A stretch of DNA of 64,000 nt. Origin: Streptomyces vinaceus. GTDB taxonomy: Bacteria; Actinomycetota; Actinomycetes; Streptomycetales; Streptomycetaceae. Below are positions 63,215 to 64,000 of the stretch, piece after piece (the first letter of the stretch is position 1; each line of letters opens with the position of its first letter). The stretch is from NCBI RefSeq assembly GCF_008704935.1, contig NZ_CP023692.1, positions 5,423,001 to 5,487,000 of the forward strand, given 5' to 3'. The position numbers and the translations under genes are program-made. Below the pieces are notes generated by a model. It worked only from the letters and a program-made list of their open reading frames with translations. It was not told where the DNA came from and did not search any database.

Positions 63215-64000
63215 ATGAGCATGAACACCCCCAAGGCCCCCGACTACGTGCCGGGTCACGGGCTGCTCCGAGGCCGCACGGCCGTCATCACCGCCGCCGC
63301 CGGGGCCGGGATCGGCGGGGCCACCGCCCGCCGCTTCCTGGAGGAGGGCGCCCGCATCGTCATCGGCGACGCGCACGCCCGCCGCCTGAAGGAGACCGAA
63401 CAGGCCCTCGCCGCCGAGTTCGGCGCCGGCCGCGTGACCTCCCTGCCCTGCGACGTCACCGACGAGGACCAGGTCGGGGCCCTGTTCGCGCACGCCGAGC
63501 AGACCCACGGCGGCCTGGACCTCGTCGTCAACAACGCCGGCCTCGGCGGCACCGCCGACCTCGTCGACATGACCGACGAACAGTGGGGCAAGGTCCTCGA
63601 CGTCACCCTGAACGGCACCTTCCGCTGCACCCGCGCCGCCCTGCGCTCCTTCAAGGCCTCCGGCCGGCGCGGGGTCGTCGTCAACAACGCCTCCGTCGTC
63701 GGCTGGCGCGCCCAGAGGGGCCAGGCCCACTACGCCGCCGCGAAGGCCGGGGTGATGGCCCTGACCCGCTGCGCCGCGCTGGAGGCGGCCGGGTTCGGCG
63801 TACGGGTCAACGCGGTCGCCCCGAGCCTGGCCATGCACCCGCACCTGGTGAAGGTCACCAGTCAGGAACTGCTGACCGAGCTGACGGCCCGCGAGGCCTT
63901 CGGCCGGTACGCCGAGCCCTGGGAGGTCGCCAACGTCATCGTCTTCCTGGCCAGCGGCTACTCGTCGTACATGACCGGCGAGACCGTCTCCGTCAGCAGC
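63215..64000 (+). CDS. SDR oxidoreductase, IpdF-like (3' end outside window)
   Basis: A short-chain dehydrogenase with no stop before the window ends; 262 codons are visible. Cofactor loop VITAAAGAGIGGATA, NNAGLGGTADLVDMTDEQW, catalytic Ser in NNASVVGWRAQRGQ and Tyr/Lys in HYAAAKAGVMALTR. The unusual TAAAGxGIG loop and the tail SSYMTGETVSVSS resemble, from memory, IpdF (Rv3559c type), which acts on HIP-derived CoA esters in steroid ring C/D breakdown. Divergent from two acyl-CoA dehydrogenase genes. ATG 63215; a second ATG at 63221. Confidence 0.88.
   Translation, partial: MSMNTPKAPDYVPGHGLLRGRTAVITAAAGAGIGGATARRFLEEGARIVIGDAHARRLKETEQALAAEFGAGRVTSLPCDVTDEDQVGALFAHAEQTHGGLDLVVNNAGLGGTADLVDMTDEQWGKVLDVTLNGTFRCTRAALRSFKASGRRGVVVNNASVVGWRAQRGQAHYAAAKAGVMALTRCAALEAAGFGVRVNAVAPSLAMHPHLVKVTSQELLTELTAREAFGRYAEPWEVANVIVFLASGYSSYMTGETVSVSS

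Overview
This is chromosomal DNA from a Streptomyces-type actinomycete. It is very GC-rich, third codon positions are almost all G or C, and GTG starts and 4-base start/stop overlaps are common. The gene set is also actinobacterial: PriA instead of separate HisA and TrpF, mycothiol-era families, TIGR03085, HGxxPAAW and Trp_oprn_chp proteins, and DUF2252. The order his, trp, lgt, gltBD matches what I remember of the core chromosome of Streptomyces coelicolor (from memory, not checked). I saw no tRNA, rRNA, insertion sequence, prophage or CRISPR array.

Layout. 1-8.8 kb: a cut-off sensor kinase, an MscS channel, a small hydrolase, secreted enzymes (M43-like metalloprotease, Tat-exported PhoD phosphatase), a membrane-anchored DsbA-like protein and a DUF2252 protein. 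8.9-20 kb: dnaE, a 55-residue basic protein, a NYN-domain protein, an ABC exporter pair, a YbaK deacylase, a LON-domain protein and a membrane protein with a beta-helix-like region. 20.1-25.8 kb: the operon hisD-hisC-hisB-(small membrane protein)-hisH-priA-ridA-hisF, nearly all genes overlapping. 26.6-33.6 kb: hisI, trpE, a Trp-linked membrane protein, two small membrane proteins, then trpC-trpM-trpB-trpA. PriA should do both the HisA and TrpF steps, so the two pathways share an enzyme as well as a neighbourhood. hisG, hisE, trpD and trpG are not in the window.

33.7-35.9 kb: a second DsbA-like protein and lgt. 35.9-43.8 kb, minus strand: a tightly overlapped seven-gene operon of four different ADP-ribosylglycohydrolase-family proteins, a ribokinase, a class III CoA transferase and a CitE-like CoA lyase, with a perfect palindrome in front of its first gene. 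This is the best candidate for an undescribed system. It looks like a riboside-cleaving catabolic or repair pathway whose ribose goes to ribokinase and whose acid product goes to the CoA enzymes. 44-51.1 kb: a VIT-family transporter and glutamate synthase gltB-gltD, with a GlnR-like site upstream. 51.15-51.8 kb: three near-identical 185-bp tandem repeats plus a partial fourth copy between gltD and a GntR/UTRA pair.

51.8-64 kb: a GntR regulator overlapped with a UTRA-only protein, an RsbW-like ATPase, small secreted and cell-surface proteins, a VWA protein, a PadR regulator divergent from an SDR and an esterase, a methyltransferase, and at the right edge a pair of acyl-CoA dehydrogenases divergent from an SDR that resembles IpdF of actinobacterial steroid ring degradation. 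A KstR2-like site lies between them. Convergent gene pairs are repeatedly separated by long perfect palindromes that should end transcription in both directions.
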